A DNA stretch of 24,588 nucleotides from an uncultured Lachnospiraceae bacterium. Lineage in GTDB: Bacteria > Bacillota > Clostridia > Lachnospirales > Lachnospiraceae. The translations under genes were made by a program, and so were the position numbers. Shown here piece after piece: positions 23,001 to 24,588 of the stretch. The notes under the pieces are model-generated. The model did not search any database. It saw only the letters and a list, made by a program, of their open reading frames with translations, and had not been told where the DNA came from. Where the stretch lies: contig CALGGL010000237.1 in NCBI GenBank assembly GCA_937915975.1, forward strand, positions 1 through 24,588, written 5' to 3'. Position 1 is the stretch's first letter, and every line of letters begins with the position of its first letter.

Positions 23001-23801
23001 TTATTTTTGATTTGTTTTTTCATTTAGAATTCCTACTCTCATCTCCGCCCACTCATATTGTCTCATATACTCACCCTCATAACGAGCCAATTCCTGTGGA
23101 TTTTGTTCCAATGCCTGATAATAATCACAGGATATTTTTTCAGGAACGATGGCATAAGAATTACGTTTTTGAACAAATATATCACTAATATTAAGTTCTT
23201 CTAATTTTGACCTTAATTCATATGTTATCTGAGCGAAGTAATGTCTCTGCTTGTCATCATCACTAACATAGTCGCCCCACAAAACAGCCCTTAACTGAGC
23301 ATTTGTACATTGTGCACCCTTACGGTCAACCAAATACGCAAACAACTCTTTAGTCTTTGCTCTGTGGAAGGATACCGCCTCTCCATTGTAAAATACAACA
23401 AAATCACCAAAGCATTGAACATATAAACCTTTTCGTTCCTTTTTTATAGGAATACGGAGGTTCGCCAAAGCATTTTGCAAATCCGCCCTAATAACAGGTT
23501 TCATAATATAATCACTGACATATAACTTATAAGCAGCTAAAGCATATTCAGGATATGCTGTCACAATAATGATATTAACCAACGGAATTATCCTTTTTAT
23601 TTCCTTAGCAAGCGTAAGTCCGTCCTTGTCGGGCATATTAACATCAAGAAAAACTACATCAAAGGAATTATTCCTGCACATCAACAGTGCCTCATCCACA
23701 TCGTCTGTTTTATGAATCATAACATCAGGCTCAATCTTTTTAAGAACTCTTATTAAATTATTAATAGAGGCGCGTTCATCATCAACAATCAAAACATCCA
23801 T
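23001..23801 (-). CDS. Response regulator with SARP-like winged helix
   Basis: 266 residues. The receiver spans about 1-115: DVLIVDDE at the start, phosphoacceptor Asp in VVFLDVNMPDKDG (about 53), IVTAYPEYA and IMKPV. After a basic linker (IKKERKG) comes a winged helix of OmpR/SARP type (LYVQCFGDFVVFYNGEAVSF, then KTKELFAYLVDRKG and ALW) and a short tail (ISCDYYQAL...YEGEYMRQYEW) like the beginning of a BTAD domain, which is mostly missing. It should be a DNA-binding transcription factor phosphorylated by the kinase encoded 23 bases upstream. The ATG at 23799-23801 lies 7 bases after AAGG; an ATG at 23808-23810 directly abuts that site. A hairpin follows the gene. Targets are unknown; the downstream HD-GYP operon is a candidate. 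Confidence 0.9.
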   Translation of the reverse strand: MDVLIVDDERASINNLIRVLKKIEPDVMIHKTDDVDEALLMCRNNSFDVVFLDVNMPDKDGLTLAKEIKRIIPLVNIIIVTAYPEYALAAYKLYVSDYIMKPVIRADLQNALANLRIPIKKERKGLYVQCFGDFVVFYNGEAVSFHRAKTKELFAYLVDRKGAQCTNAQLRAVLWGDYVSDDDKQRHYFAQITYELRSKLEELNISDIFVQKRNSYAIVPEKISCDYYQALEQNPQELARYEGEYMRQYEWAEMRVGILNEKTNQK

Positions 23802-23824
23802 ATATTTCATCCTTTTCCGGAAAT

Positions 23825-24588
23825 CTAAGGTATTATTACCTTAACTATTGTCCCCTGACCGGGTGTACTTTTAATCCTGATACCGGCATTACACATAAAA
23901 TCCAATCTTTCACTCAGGTTGGCAAGCCCTATATGCGAATGGTCATCTGTATTATCTCTTATACTGTTCCATACTTCGGGTCCATCATTCCAATCAATTT
24001 TTTTCGGAAAGCCTACTCCATCATCCTGTACTTCTATCACATGCATTTTCTTCTCTTTATAGCTCTTTAAAATCAGGGTTCCTCTGCCCGCTTTATTACG
24101 ACGGATACCATGACTTATAGCATTTTCAACCAATGTCTGTACTGTAAATGACGGAAGATAAAAATCTGTATCTTTAATATCCATAACAACATTTAGTTTA
24201 TCTCCGAATCTTTCTTTTTCAAGATACAGAAAATGCTCAACTGTCTTAAATTCTTGAGCAGCCGCTATACACTCTTCACTATTTAACAAATCGATACTTC
24301 CACGCAAAAAACCCGTAAAATTTTCCAATGCATTTTCAGCCTTCTGGGGTTCATCCAGATATGAGCCAATCACATTAAGACTATTATATATAAAATGCGG
24401 TTGTATTTGTGATATCATTGTTTTTATCCGTTGCTGCGTCATAATACCATTTTCATGAATTCGAACATACTGCAAATGAAGCCATATATATAAAATAACA
24501 CAATCGTTTACAATAACAGGCAGAAGAATAGGAACCTGAAAAAATCTTAATCCCCCTCCAAACGAATCAATATAAACAGCCACAAATA
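23825..24588 (-). CDS. LytS-type sensor histidine kinase, N-terminus beyond the window
   Basis: About 254 residues are visible and the frame is open through the edge, so the N-terminal sensor part is missing. The end of a membrane helix is seen (PVILPVIVNDC-like stretch, VILYIWLHL), followed by a His_kinase domain: QIQPHFIYNSLNVIGSYL with the phosphorylated His, then TVQTLVENAISHGI as N box, IEVQDDGVGF, and HIGLANLSERL. This LytS/YehU-like kinase class phosphorylates itself on the His in QPHFxxN and passes the phosphate to its cognate regulator. The response-regulator gene starts 23 bases downstream, so the two are surely co-transcribed. It is distinct from the hybrid kinase in the next operon. 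The signal cannot be told from this part. Confidence 0.92.
   Translation of the reverse strand, partial: FVAVYIDSFGGGLRFFQVPILLPVIVNDCVILYIWLHLQYVRIHENGIMTQQRIKTMISQIQPHFIYNSLNVIGSYLDEPQKAENALENFTGFLRGSIDLLNSEECIAAAQEFKTVEHFLYLEKERFGDKLNVVMDIKDTDFYLPSFTVQTLVENAISHGIRRNKAGRGTLILKSYKEKKMHVIEVQDDGVGFPKKIDWNDGPEVWNSIRDNTDDHSHIGLANLSERLDFMCNAGIRIKSTPGQGTIVKVIIP

Overview
The window is AT-rich, has strong GGAGG-type ribosome binding sites and canonical low-GC Gram-positive families (LytS-type kinase with a SARP-like regulator, a YczE-like membrane protein, DUF4143 ATPase). It also carries an unusually high load of two-component and c-di-GMP proteins. This fits a Firmicute of the Lachnospiraceae (Butyrivibrio, Roseburia, Eubacterium or Lachnospira type); the taxonomic call is inference. 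Every gene except one small DUF3892-like gene lies on the minus strand, so the text follows the minus strand from high to low coordinates.

Region A (24588-23001) is a LytS-type sensor kinase, cut by the window edge, and a response regulator with a SARP-like winged helix. A strong hairpin follows (22894-22943). Region B (22851-13278) is a tight four-gene signalling operon: an HD-GYP protein with an ECF-like membrane domain and a Cache-like sensor; a 1413-residue beta-propeller hybrid histidine kinase with receiver and HPt; a double-receiver response regulator with no output domain; and a second, degenerate HD-GYP protein with a beta-rich C-terminal region. A terminator follows. Region C (13203-12811) holds the wreck of two small genes behind a duplicated palindromic site. 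Region D (12803-10851) has a YczE-like membrane protein, an orphan type IV pilin-like protein and, convergent to it, a DUF3892-like protein, with a shared bidirectional terminator.

Region E (10447-2153) begins with a lipoprotein solute-binding protein that has no ABC permease or ATPase next to it. Then come a membrane GGDEF-EAL protein (GGDEF degenerate, EAL intact), a Na/Pi cotransporter-PhoU fusion with a lysine-rich 13-residue repeat tail, a zinc-ribbon membrane protein, a 138-residue membrane protein, two previously unmarked 48-residue membrane proteins, and a CaCA-type cation antiporter. Region F (2090-678) is a DUF4143 AAA ATPase whose promoter carries three palindromes at exactly 33-bp spacing. 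Region G (1-540) is decayed DNA: the head of a DJ-1/PfpI-like gene runs straight into a fragment of a thiamine-pyrophosphate enzyme, followed by a possible start of another gene at the edge.

Together the window holds three c-di-GMP hydrolase-type proteins (one EAL, two HD-GYP) and no intact diguanylate cyclase. Two of the three sit in operons with dedicated extracellular sensing parts, so it reads as a locus for lowering c-di-GMP in response to external signals. No rRNA, tRNA, CRISPR array, riboswitch or complete insertion sequence was recognised.
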